From: an uncultured Oscillospiraceae bacterium | GTDB lineage: Bacteria > Bacillota > Clostridia > Oscillospirales > Oscillospiraceae | Length of the DNA: 7,166 nucleotides | NCBI GenBank assembly: GCA_905234005.1 | Contig: CAJOFW010000068.1 | Span: 1-7,166, forward strand | Direction of reading: 5' to 3' | Part shown: positions 1-5,821 of the stretch, one piece after another | Layout of the letters: the number at the start of each line of letters is the position of its first letter | Numbering within the stretch: position 1 is the stretch's first letter | The notes under the pieces: model-generated | What the model saw: the letters and a program-made list of their open reading frames with translations, nothing else | Database searches by the model: none | Told to the model about the DNA's origin: nothing | Made by a program: the position numbers and the translations under genes

Positions 1-2
1 TA

Positions 3-812
3 CTTAATCACCAAGAATTAATTAGTAATTATACTCAATGGGAGGGTGTAATAACCTATTACGTTTTAAATGAGAAGTGGAACGATTTGATTGGGTTTGC
101 CTTGAAAGTTGTATCGGCGCTTAAAGGGTTAGATGAGGAAACTTATAAAAGAGACGAGTATTCTTACTTAAATGCTGAAGGAATATATAGTGTAGGCGAT
201 ACGTTAGTTAAATACTTCTTTTCATGTTTGGCACGCCCACTGGCTATAGTATGGGGGACAGAAATTGAAAAAGCCCTCGAAAAGATTTCCTTGTTGTTTT
301 CACAAATGGATAAGTATAGGTGTTTTTCAAACACTACAAAAATAAAGCAGATGACAAGTTTACGGAAATACTTCTGCAATTCCAGAATGATCAATTGCAG
401 TTTGCTTCCTATATCCATTGAAGAATGTATGAGTACGTTTGCTCCAAACGATAAAGTAGATGGGACTGTACGCTTTTATAGGTTGGAGGAGTACTTTTCT
501 TCAGAAGGAAAACATCGATTTTCAAAGAAAAAAGGCAAATACAAGCCATATATCTCTTCTCCATTTGACATTTTGTACACTTTACTTATTAAAGAAATAA
601 AAAGTATGAATAGTATACTGTCTAGCGATATTTCATGTGTGAAATATGTCTGTGATCACTATTCCGAAAATTTTGTTAGTACAAGTGAAACTTTTTTAAA
701 TCAGTCTGTTAAGGCCGAAACTTTTGATGATAGCACAATAATTTCTGTAGAGACTCAAGATAATGAGGTAAGGAATGGGAAGTATAGAATTCGGTCACTT
801 TGCCCACGATGA
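3..812 (+). CDS. Unrecognised protein, truncated at both ends, on AT-rich segment
   Basis: I do not recognise this protein. The frame is open from base 3 at the window edge to a TGA at 810-812, about 269 codons in DNA of roughly one third G+C, too long to expect by chance, so it is probably a real gene whose 5' end lies outside the window. A TTG at 87 could be called as a start, but the frame runs open upstream of it and no ribosome binding site is visible there. The product looks soluble and mixed in charge, rich in Lys, Ser, Tyr and Phe, with a basic KKKGK patch around residues 148-152 counted from the TTG, and no signal peptide or clear membrane span. Native sequence probably ends at the EcoRI site (787-792); the last six or so residues are read from GC-rich DNA across the join. 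Codon use differs completely from the rest of the window. Function unknown. Confidence 0.6.
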   Translation, partial: LNHQELISNYTQWEGVITYYVLNEKWNDLIGFALKVVSALKGLDEETYKRDEYSYLNAEGIYSVGDTLVKYFFSCLARPLAIVWGTEIEKALEKISLLFSQMDKYRCFSNTTKIKQMTSLRKYFCNSRMINCSLLPISIEECMSTFAPNDKVDGTVRFYRLEEYFSSEGKHRFSKKKGKYKPYISSPFDILYTLLIKEIKSMNSILSSDISCVKYVCDHYSENFVSTSETFLNQSVKAETFDDSTIISVETQDNEVRNGKYRIRSLCPR

Positions 813-1626
813 CGCCGGCACCCAGGCCGCTGTCAGAAAGGATCTGGCAGCCTGCAGGAGCAGGCTGGCGCTGCTGCGCGACTGTGGGGCGCAGCTCGGT
901 CACGCGCGGCTCGCCGGCGGTGATCGTGCCGACGGTCACGACGCAGCGCTCCCCGGGGAACGAATCCGGCAGGGCGATCAGGGCGGGGATCATCTCCGCC
1001 GCCGCCGCGAGCGCGTCCACGCCGTTTTCACGCTCCGCGCCGTGGGCGCTCCGGCCCTTCACGGTCACGTCGAAGAGATTCGCCGCCGCGTAGAACTTGC
1101 CGAAGCGGACGCCGGCGCGGCCGGCCGCGATCGTGCTCGAGACATGCGCCCCGAACACCGCGTCCACGCCGTCAAGACAGCCGGCCCGTATCATACGCTC
1201 CGCGCCGCCGTAGCCCTCCTCGTCGGGCTGGAAGAGAAAGATGACCGAGCCGGGCAGCGTATCCCGCCGCCCGGCGAGCAGCCGCGCCGCCCCGAGGACG
1301 GCGGCCATGTGTACGTCGTGGCCGCAGGCGTGCATCACGCCGGGATTCTCCGACGCGAAGGCGCAGCCCGTCGCCTCCGTGAGCGGCAGCGCGTCCATAT
1401 CGGCCCGCAGCGCGGCGCACCTGCCCGGACGACCGCCCGTGAGCGTGCCCACGACGGCTGTCTCGGTCACACGCCGCGTCTCGATGCCGAGGCGGCGCAG
1501 ATGATCCTCTATGAACGCCGCCGTCCGAAACTCACGGTTTCCAAGCTCCGGATGGCGGTGGATCTCACGCCGGACGGCGCACATCTCATCCGCGACGGCC
1601 CGCGCCGCCGCGAGGTAATCTGTCAT
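709..1626 (-). CDS. M20D metallopeptidase, probable N-acetyl-diaminopimelate deacetylase, C-terminally truncated
   Basis: Probably removes acetate from N-acetyl-L,L-diaminopimelate in the acetylase branch of lysine synthesis; the role comes from its place directly after dapH, as with ykuR in Bacillus subtilis. Family marks: R-E-I-H-R-H-P-E-L near residues 20-28, ALRADMDALP (72-81), metal-binding ACGHDVH (100-106), QPDEEGYGG (133-141) with the acidic pair at 136-137, GAH (159-161) and SAHGA (193-197) in the dimerisation domain. Genuine similarity stops at about residue 239 (base 910); full-length members have about 380-400 residues. The second half of the catalytic domain, with the last metal-binding His, is missing, so this copy as written would not work. 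The frame then crosses an EcoRI site and stops in AT-rich DNA at 709. The ATG at 1626 follows a GAGG with 8-base spacing. A general M20D aminoacylase or hippurate hydrolase is the alternative. Confidence 0.8.
   Translation of the reverse strand: MTDYLAAARAVADEMCAVRREIHRHPELGNREFRTAAFIEDHLRRLGIETRRVTETAVVGTLTGGRPGRCAALRADMDALPLTEATGCAFASENPGVMHACGHDVHMAAVLGAARLLAGRRDTLPGSVIFLFQPDEEGYGGAERMIRAGCLDGVDAVFGAHVSSTIAAGRAGVRFGKFYAAANLFDVTVKGRSAHGAERENGVDALAAAAEMIPALIALPDSFPGERCVVTVGTITAGEPRVTELRPTVAQQRQPAPAGCQILSDSGLGAGVIVGKVTEFYTSHSLPHYLESLQKLLCYHQKFRP
787..792. other. EcoRI site at abrupt composition break (probable chimeric join)
   Basis: GAATTC is the only copy I find in the window. It sits where about one-third G+C plus-strand coding sequence changes within a few bases to about two-thirds G+C sequence, and where two oppositely oriented reading frames both lose their proper ends. 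I see no transposase, inverted terminal repeats or target-site duplication beside it. This fits ligation of unrelated EcoRI fragments in a clone, or an assembly error, better than a natural insertion. The composition break and the site are seen directly; the explanation is inferred. Confidence 0.6.
793..909. other. GC-rich stretch of unclear origin between the join and the deacetylase
   Basis: On the minus strand the deacetylase frame stays open through here, but residues 240-280 do not resemble the M20 family. After the VGTITAGE strand of the dimerisation domain (ending at E239, base 910) the family usually continues with an A-x-N-[VI]-I-x-[DE] stretch; here it reads PRVTELRPTV and then a Gln/Pro/Ala-rich and Gly-rich run. 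The neighbouring minus-strand frame that I translated gives no better match. Third-codon G/C bias also looks weaker than in the dap genes. An inverted repeat with 7-base arms (CAGCCTG 848-854, CAGGCTG 861-867) and an SbfI-type palindrome CCTGCAGG (851-858) lie inside. It may be a third joined fragment or a divergent, deleted part of the gene. Confidence 0.4.
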
Positions 1627-1638
1627 ATCCTATACCTC

Positions 1639-1734
1639 ATACTTTTTCTTAAAAGAAAAAGTATCAAAAAAACTTTGTATTCGCTTCGAAAAGACAGCGT
1701 TTCCGAGGCTTTTCGCCCGGTAACGAGACGAAGC
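1639..1734 (-). repeat. Structured intergenic element between dapH and the deacetylase gene
   Basis: The 127-base spacer is far more AT-rich and structured than its neighbours. It holds an inverted repeat with 12-base arms (ATACTTTTTCTT 1639-1650 and its complement 1653-1664) around two bases. Next to it is a hairpin at 1703-1720 (six pairs, one bulge, loop GAAAA on the minus strand) nested between 6-base arms GCTTCG (1683-1688) and CGAAGC (1729-1734). The AT palindrome ends about 12 bases before the deacetylase ATG and is not followed by a T-run on the minus strand, so it is not a standard terminator. It looks like the small palindromic elements scattered between genes in many clostridial genomes, but no second copy is in the window. 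It could alter RNA stability or expression of the last gene relative to dapABH. Confidence 0.5.
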
Positions 1735-1753
1735 TTTATTCAGGGGGGCAGCA

Positions 1754-2446
1754 TCAAAGTCTGCGCAGGGATTCCTCCAGCGCCGTTTTGAGGGAGGTGT
1801 TCTCGTCCTTGCGCTTGATGATCCGCGCCGGGCAGCCGGCCACGACCATCTCGTCCGGCACGTCCTCGATGACGACCGCGCCCGCCGCGACGACGGCGTT
1901 TTTGCCGATGTGTACGCCCTCGATGACGACCGCGTTCGCGCCGATGAGCACGCCGTCCTCCACGATCACGGGCACGGCGGAGGCCGGCTCGATGACCCCG
2001 GCGAGGACGGCCCCGGCGCCGATGTGGCAGTTTTTGCCGACGGTCGCACGGCCGCCGAGCACCGCGCCCATGTCGATCATCGTGCCCTCGCCGACGACCG
2101 CGCCGATGTTCAGCACCGCGCCCATCATGATGACGGCGTTCGCGCCGATCTCGACGTTGTCGCGTATGATCGCGCCCGGCTCGATGCGGGCGGGGATGTC
2201 CTTCATATCGAGAAGGGGCACCGCGCTGTTGCGGCGGTCGTTCTCGATGACGATGTCGTCGATTTTATCCCGATTTGCCTCGATGATCGGGCCAAGCTCC
2301 GCCCAGTCGCCGAACACGATGCGGTCGCCCGCGCCGAATACCTTCGCCGCGCCGTAGTCGATCGGCGCGTTCTCCCGGATGTAGAGCTTCACGGGCGTCT
2401 TCTTCTTCGCCTCCGCGATGAAGCGGATGATCTCCTGCGCTTCCAT
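1754..2446 (-). CDS. dapH: 2,3,4,5-tetrahydropyridine-2,6-dicarboxylate N-acetyltransferase
   Basis: Transfers acetyl from acetyl-CoA to tetrahydrodipicolinate, committing lysine and diaminopimelate synthesis to the acetylase branch; cytosolic, and a trimer in this family. The 230-residue length matches the DapH/YkuQ type (about 235). Residues 1-85 are the DapH N-terminal domain (EIIRFIAEAKKKTPVKLYI, then IVIENDRRNSAVP near 66-78). From EPGAIIRDNVEIGANAV (about 88-104) to about 210 runs a left-handed beta-helix of hexapeptide repeats, including VGEGTMIDMGAVLGGRATVG and CHIGAGAVLAGVIEP. The acetyl rather than succinyl assignment rests on this N-terminal domain and overall likeness to YkuQ. The ATG at 2446 has GGAGG nine bases upstream, and the gene begins 16 bases after the dapB stop, so the two are surely cotranscribed. 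Confidence 0.95.
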   Translation of the reverse strand: MEAQEIIRFIAEAKKKTPVKLYIRENAPIDYGAAKVFGAGDRIVFGDWAELGPIIEANRDKIDDIVIENDRRNSAVPLLDMKDIPARIEPGAIIRDNVEIGANAVIMMGAVLNIGAVVGEGTMIDMGAVLGGRATVGKNCHIGAGAVLAGVIEPASAVPVIVEDGVLIGANAVVIEGVHIGKNAVVAAGAVVIEDVPDEMVVAGCPARIIKRKDENTSLKTALEESLRRL

Positions 2447-2462
2447 GCCGTTGTCCCTCCGA

Positions 2463-3206
2463 TCAGTTTACGATGTCGCGCATATCGTACAGCCCCGGCG
2501 CCCTGCCGCACAGGAAGGCCGCCGCCGTCAACGCGCCCTGCGCGAACAGGGAGCGGTTTTCCGCCTTGTGTATGAGCGTGACGGTCTCGCTGCCGGTCGC
2601 GATGACGATCTCGTGGGTGCCGACCTCGTTGCCGTAGCGAAGCGAGTGGATGCCGATCTCGGTCTTTGTGCGCTTGCCGTTTTCGTGGCGGCCGATGACG
2701 AGCGGCGCGTCCGAACGGGCCTCCTGCATCCGCCGGGCCAGCAGCAGCGCCGTCCCGCTCGGGACGTCAAGCTTCTGGTCGTGATGGCGCTCGATGATCT
2801 CGATCTCCGCGTCGGGAAACACCGCCGCCGCACGCTTCGCAAGATCGGCAAGCAGCGCCACGCCGACGGACATATTCGCGGAGAGGAAGACGGGGATTTT
2901 CTCCGCCGCCTCGCGGATGATCGCAAGCTCCTGCTCCGTGTGACCCGTCGTCGCGACGACGACGGGGAGGCTCCGCGCCGTGCAATATGCCATCAGCTCC
3001 GCGGTCGCGGTGTGGTTTGAGAAGTCGACGACGCAGTCGGCGTGACCGTCAAACTGCGCGAGCGCCGCGTATACGCCGGCCTCGTTGTCCGCTGCGGCGC
3101 TGCGGCTCACACGCGCCGCGACGCGGGCGTTCTGAAAGCCGGCCTCCGCCTCCTGCGCGACGATGCGGCCCATGCGGCCGTTCGCGCCGAAAATGATGAT
3201 ATCCAT
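2463..3206 (-). CDS. dapB: 4-hydroxy-tetrahydrodipicolinate reductase
   Basis: Reduces hydroxytetrahydrodipicolinate, the DapA product, to tetrahydrodipicolinate with NAD(P)H, second step of the lysine pathway. The N-terminal Rossmann loop GANGRMG lies at residues 7-13, followed by VVDFS (59-63) and VATTG (84-88). The catalytic region reads E-R-H-H-D-Q-K-L-D-V-P-S-G-T-A (139-152): by analogy with E. coli H159 and K163, H141 is the general acid/base and K145 the substrate-binding lysine. HSLRYGNEVGTHEI (187-200) matches the family HSLRxGxxVGxH segment. At 247 residues it is of normal clostridial length and looks intact. The ATG at 3206 follows a GAGAG with 5-base spacing. It lies 107 bases after dapA, a spacer that contains a tandem 17-base duplication, and 16 bases before dapH. 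Confidence 0.96.
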   Translation of the reverse strand: MDIIIFGANGRMGRIVAQEAEAGFQNARVAARVSRSAAADNEAGVYAALAQFDGHADCVVDFSNHTATAELMAYCTARSLPVVVATTGHTEQELAIIREAAEKIPVFLSANMSVGVALLADLAKRAAAVFPDAEIEIIERHHDQKLDVPSGTALLLARRMQEARSDAPLVIGRHENGKRTKTEIGIHSLRYGNEVGTHEIVIATGSETVTLIHKAENRSLFAQGALTAAAFLCGRAPGLYDMRDIVN

Positions 3207-3229
3207 AATTCTCTCTTTGTTTTGATTGA

Positions 3230-3262
3230 TTTGTTCCTGATGTCTGTTTGTTCCTGATGTCT
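3230..3262. repeat. Tandem 17-base direct repeat in the dapA-dapB spacer
   Basis: TTTGTTCCTGATGTCT occurs exactly twice (3230-3245 and 3247-3262), separated by one base, a clean 17-base period. It lies 24 bases upstream of the dapB ATG on the transcribed strand, where it reads as repeated A-rich AGACATCAGGAACAAA. It may be a recent slippage duplication; no function can be assigned from sequence. Confidence 0.85.
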
Positions 3263-3313
3263 CTTTGATCTTCTGCCTCCGCTATGAACGCGTAAGCTGC
3301 GCGGCGCAGGGCT

Positions 3314-4204
3314 TCAGTCGATCAGGCCCTGCTCACGCATGAGGGCGGCGAGCTTCTGCCAGTGGGCGTCCTCCATCGTCGTGAGCGGCAGACGGACAAC
3401 GTTCTCGCACCAGCCCATGGCCGCCATGGCCGCCTTGACCGGGATCGGGTTCACCTCGGAGAACAGCGCGTTGATGAGCGGCAGCAGCTCGAGCTGGAGC
3501 GCCGCCGCGCCCTTCACGTCGCCGTTAAACCAGCGGTCGCACATCTCCACGGTCTTGCGCGGCATGATGTTCGAGAGCACGGAGATGACGCCGAGACCGC
3601 CCACGGACATGATGGGCACGACCTGATCGTCGTTGCCGGAGTAGATCGCGAGGTCGTCGCCGACGAGGGCCGCCGTCTCGACGATCTTGGCGATCGCGCC
3701 GTTGGCCTCCTTGATGGCCGCGATGCGGGGATGGGACGAGAGCGCCTTGTAGGTGGCCGGCTCGATGCTCACGCCGGTGCGGGACGGGACGTTGTAGAGG
3801 ATAATCGGCTTCGTGGACGCGTCCGCGATGGCCGTGTACATGGCGATGAGACCGTTCTGCGTGGCCTTGTTGTAGTACGGCGTCACGCAGAGCATGGCGT
3901 CCGCCCCGATCTCGCAGGCGTACTTCGTCAGGCTGATCGCGTAGGCGGTGTCGTTCGAGCCGGTGCCGGCGATGATGGGCACGCGGCCCGCCGCCCGTTC
4001 GACGGAATAGCGCAGAACCTCGCGGTGCTCCTCGTCCGTGAGCGTGGAGCCCTCGCCGGTCGTGCCGGCGATCACGAGCGCGTTGATGCCCTCGTCGATC
4101 TGCCAGTCGATGAGCCGGCCGAGCGCGTCATAGTCGACGCCGTCTGCGTTCAGCGGGGTGATGAGCGCGGTTGCCACGCCGCGAAAAATCGGTTCGGTCT
4201 TCAT
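3314..4204 (-). CDS. dapA: 4-hydroxy-tetrahydrodipicolinate synthase
   Basis: Condenses pyruvate with aspartate semialdehyde, the first committed step to lysine and diaminopimelate; a cytosolic TIM-barrel aldolase. All key residues are present: AGTTGEG (46-52) with the T48/T49 pair, TPYYNK (108-113) with Y110/Y111, YNVPSRTG (137-144) with catalytic Y137 and substrate-binding R142, and the Schiff-base lysine K165 in AIKEANG (163-169). They align with E. coli T44/T45, Y106/Y107, Y133, R138 and K161. SGNDD (189-193) and SEVNPIPVKAAM (249-260) are also typical. The 296-residue length is normal. The ATG at 4204 follows AGGAG with 8-base spacing. It is the first gene of the dap operon and sits behind a lysine riboswitch, which explains its control by the pathway end product. 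Confidence 0.97.
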   Translation of the reverse strand: MKTEPIFRGVATALITPLNADGVDYDALGRLIDWQIDEGINALVIAGTTGEGSTLTDEEHREVLRYSVERAAGRVPIIAGTGSNDTAYAISLTKYACEIGADAMLCVTPYYNKATQNGLIAMYTAIADASTKPIILYNVPSRTGVSIEPATYKALSSHPRIAAIKEANGAIAKIVETAALVGDDLAIYSGNDDQVVPIMSVGGLGVISVLSNIMPRKTVEMCDRWFNGDVKGAAALQLELLPLINALFSEVNPIPVKAAMAAMGWCENVVRLPLTTMEDAHWQKLAALMREQGLID

Positions 4205-4257
4205 GGATCGTTCTCCTTTTTATACGGTACAATATGGTTTTCTTATGAATCATCCGC

Positions 4258-4281
4258 CCCGGACGTTTCACAACGCCCGGG
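4258..4281 (-). other. GNRA-capped hairpin in the dapA leader
   Basis: On the transcribed strand CCCGGGCGTT pairs with AACGTCCGGG (10 pairs, one G-T) around a GTGA loop, which is a GNRA tetraloop in RNA. It lies between the riboswitch terminator and dapA, ends 53 bases before the ATG and has no T-run, so it is not a second standard terminator. It would form only in read-through transcripts and might stabilise the mRNA 5' end. Function inferred, structure read directly. Confidence 0.6.
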
Positions 4282-4292
4282 CCGGTTTTCAA

Positions 4293-4322
4293 CAAAAAAG
4301 CGAATGCCTGTCCGCATTCGCC
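4293..4322 (-). terminator. Intrinsic terminator of the lysine riboswitch
   Basis: The transcribed strand reads GCGAATGC, loop GGACA-like, then GCATTCGC (8-base arms, 4300-4307 and 4314-4321), directly followed by six T (4294-4299). Its 5' arm can also pair with GCATTTGCC upstream (9 pairs, one G-T), the probable antiterminator. The terminator lies about 45 bases after the aptamer and 90 before the dapA ATG, so lysine binding should end transcription here. Confidence 0.9.
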
Positions 4323-4359
4323 GTGTCTTGCTTTTTCCCGGGGCCGCGAACGGCGCAGG

Positions 4360-4393
4360 GCAAATGCAATTAATAATAGCACTCCGCAAATGC
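4360..4393 (-). promoter_or_regulatory. Candidate antiterminator segment with two identical 8-mers
   Basis: GCATTTGC occurs twice on the transcribed strand, at 4386-4393 (in the P5 hairpin) and at 4360-4367 (overlapping the last base of P1). Both can pair with the terminator 5' arm GCGAATGC, and the second extends to nine pairs. Pairing of 4360-4367 with the terminator arm would give the read-through form; formation of P1 with lysine should disfavour it. The overlap with P1 is short, so exactly how the switch works is inferred. Confidence 0.6.
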
Positions 4394-4540
4394 GACAGTC
4401 AAACGGATGTTATCCGTTTGCCCAGACGGGTTTCGTCTCCCCCGCCTTCGGCAGCGGCCCCTTTTGCCGCCGGCAACGGCTTTGCGATGCCTGTTGCGCC
4501 GGCGGGTACTGATGACGACTGCGCCTCTATCTGTTAACTG
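4367..4540 (-). ncRNA. Lysine riboswitch (L box) aptamer
   Basis: A 174-base cis-regulatory RNA ahead of dapA that binds lysine and turns the operon off. P1 is formed by 4527-4540 (CAGTTAACAGATAG) and 4367-4379 (CTATTATTAATTG). After P1 comes the conserved AGAGG-GC...AGTA segment, then a long P2 helix (arms 4493-4505 and 4467-4477), the conserved AAAGGGG...GCCGAAG block, a P3 hairpin with AGACG/CGTCT arms (4424-4438) leading to CTGGG, a perfect 8-pair P4 hairpin (4401-4419, loop AAC), then GACTGTC, a short P5 and GGAGTGCTAT. The order and the conserved blocks match the Bacillus lysC leader as I remember it. Placement before dapA and before a terminator supports the call strongly. Helix names are assigned by analogy; no covariance search was run. 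Confidence 0.95.
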
Positions 4541-4569
4541 CGATATTCGATTTTGAACTGCTATGAACT

Positions 4570-4598
4570 ACTATACTAAACCACACGGCAATAGTCAA
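4570..4598 (-). promoter_or_regulatory. Promoter of the dap operon
   Basis: The transcribed strand has TTGACT (4593-4598), a 17-base spacer and TATAGT (4570-4575), near-consensus for the housekeeping sigma-70/sigma-A factor. Transcription would start near 4563, some 23 bases before the riboswitch P1. It is the strongest promoter-like site I see in the window. The stretch between it and the tgt stop (4599-4687) is AT-richer than the genes but shows no convincing terminator or other element. Confidence 0.88.
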
Positions 4599-4687
4599 CT
4601 TGACATAATTCACAAGAATCGGCCCGGATTTTGTACACCGCCGCACACTTTCCCCAAAATCGTATCATTCCCCGATAAAACGCCGCG

Positions 4688-5821
4688 TCAGATGCGTTCA
4701 TCGAGCCGCTGCGCGTATTCGGCGCGGTAGGCGGCGAAGGCGCCGGCGTCGAGGGCGTCCCGGATCTCCTGCATGAGATGGTTGTAGAAGTAGAGGTTGT
4801 GCATGACCGCAAGGCGCATGGCGAGCATCTCCCCGGCCTTGAACAGGTGCCGGACGTAGGCCCGGCTGTACCGCCGGCATACCGGGCAGTCACACGCCGG
4901 GTCGATCGGCGACGAATCCCGGGCATAGCGCTCGTTTTTGAGGTTTATGATGCCCTGCTTTGTGAAGAGGTGGGCGTGGCGGCCGTTCCGGGCGGGCATG
5001 ACGCAGTCGAACATATCGACGCCCCGCCATACGGCCTCGAGGATGTTCCCCGGCGTGCCGACGCCCATGAGATAGCGCGGCCGGTCGGCGGGCATATACG
5101 GCTCCACGGCCTCGATCGTGTCGTACATCTCCTCGTGCGTCTCGCCGACGGCGAGACCGCCGATCGCGTAGCCCGGAAGGTCGAGCGCGGCGATGGCCTG
5201 CATATGGCGGATGCGAAGGTCGTGGTAAACGCCGCCCTGGTTGATGCCGAAAAGCATCTGGCCGGGGTTCACCGCGTCGGGCCGGGCGTTGTATTCCGTG
5301 AGCGCGGCCTTGCAGCGGACGAGCCAGCGGCAGGTGCGGTCGCAGGAGCTTTCAAAGTAGGCACGCGGCGACGGGATTTTGACGCACTCGTCGAACGCCA
5401 TCGCGATGTCGCTGCCGAGGTTTGCCTGGATGCGCATACTCTCCTCCGGGCCGATGAACAGCCTGCGGCCGTCGACGTGGCTGTGGAACGCGACGCCCTG
5501 CTCGGTGATTTTGCGCAGACCGGCCAGCGAGAAGATCTGAAACCCGCCGCTGTCTGTCAGGATCGGGCCGTCCCAGGTCATGAACCGGTGCAGCCCGCCC
5601 ATGTCCCGGACAAGCTCGTCGCCGGGGCGGACGTGCAGGTGATAGGTGTTCGACAGCTCGATCTGGCAGCCGAGCGCGCGCAAATCAGCCGCCGAGACCG
5701 CGCCCTTGACGGCGGCGGCGGTGCCGACGTTCATGAACACCGGCGTCTGTACGACGCCGTGCGCCGTCGTCAGCTCGCCCCGGCGGGCATGGCCCTCGTT
5801 CTGCGCGAGAAGCTTAAACAT
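4688..5821 (-). CDS. tgt: Queuine tRNA-ribosyltransferase (tRNA-guanine transglycosylase)
   Basis: Exchanges guanine at position 34 of tRNAs with GUN anticodons for the queuosine precursor preQ1 (bacterial substrate); cytosolic homodimer, TIM barrel. LSNTYHLHVRPG (56-67) and DSGGFQIFSL (90-99) hold the base pocket and the D90 acid/base; FDECVKIPS (143-151) carries D144. GVDMFDCVMPARNGRHAH (267-284) holds the nucleophile D272 (E. coli D264). Zinc ligands C310, C312, C315 (CDCPVC) and H341 (MHN) are all there. The 377-residue length is normal. The ATG at 5821 has GGGAGG upstream with about 6-base spacing and overlaps the thioesterase stop by 8 bases. No queA, yajC or other queuosine gene is adjacent, unlike many bacteria. 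It is the last gene of its block. Confidence 0.97.
   Translation of the reverse strand: MFKLLAQNEGHARRGELTTAHGVVQTPVFMNVGTAAAVKGAVSAADLRALGCQIELSNTYHLHVRPGDELVRDMGGLHRFMTWDGPILTDSGGFQIFSLAGLRKITEQGVAFHSHVDGRRLFIGPEESMRIQANLGSDIAMAFDECVKIPSPRAYFESSCDRTCRWLVRCKAALTEYNARPDAVNPGQMLFGINQGGVYHDLRIRHMQAIAALDLPGYAIGGLAVGETHEEMYDTIEAVEPYMPADRPRYLMGVGTPGNILEAVWRGVDMFDCVMPARNGRHAHLFTKQGIINLKNERYARDSSPIDPACDCPVCRRYSRAYVRHLFKAGEMLAMRLAVMHNLYFYNHLMQEIRDALDAGAFAAYRAEYAQRLDERI

Noticed and set aside
87..89. TTG as the true start of the AT-rich gene
   Set aside because: The frame is open upstream to base 3 and no ribosome binding site precedes the TTG, so the gene most likely enters from outside the window.
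164..418. Minus-strand 84-codon frame in the AT-rich segment
   Set aside because: It lies wholly antisense to the much longer open frame and has no start signal.
1..800. Genomic island or defence system inserted in the deacetylase gene
   Set aside because: No integrase, transposase, terminal repeats or recognised defence domain; the EcoRI site at the break favours an artificial join.
793..835. MreC-like or other membrane-protein fragment in the Gly-rich stretch
   Set aside because: The resemblance of the SGLGAGVIVGKV run is too short and vague to support a family call.
775..1791. Long plus-strand frame opposite the deacetylase
   Set aside because: Low-complexity Arg/Ala-rich translation mirroring a recognisable M20 gene on the other strand; a by-product of high GC.
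1910..2575. Long plus-strand frame opposite dapH and the end of dapB
   Set aside because: Repetitive Asp/Ala/His/Arg-rich translation antisense to hexapeptide repeats; no family resemblance.
3295..3313. Terminator after dapA
   Set aside because: The CTGCG/CGCAG hairpin has a 3-base loop and no T-run, and dapB clearly continues the operon.
3362..4537. 391-codon plus-strand frame opposite dapA and the riboswitch
   Set aside because: It runs through both dapA antisense and a structured leader RNA, and its translation is Arg/Val/Gly/Asp-biased.
4600..4687. Terminator after tgt
   Set aside because: Only a 4-pair ATCG/CGAT possibility followed by TTTT; too weak to call.
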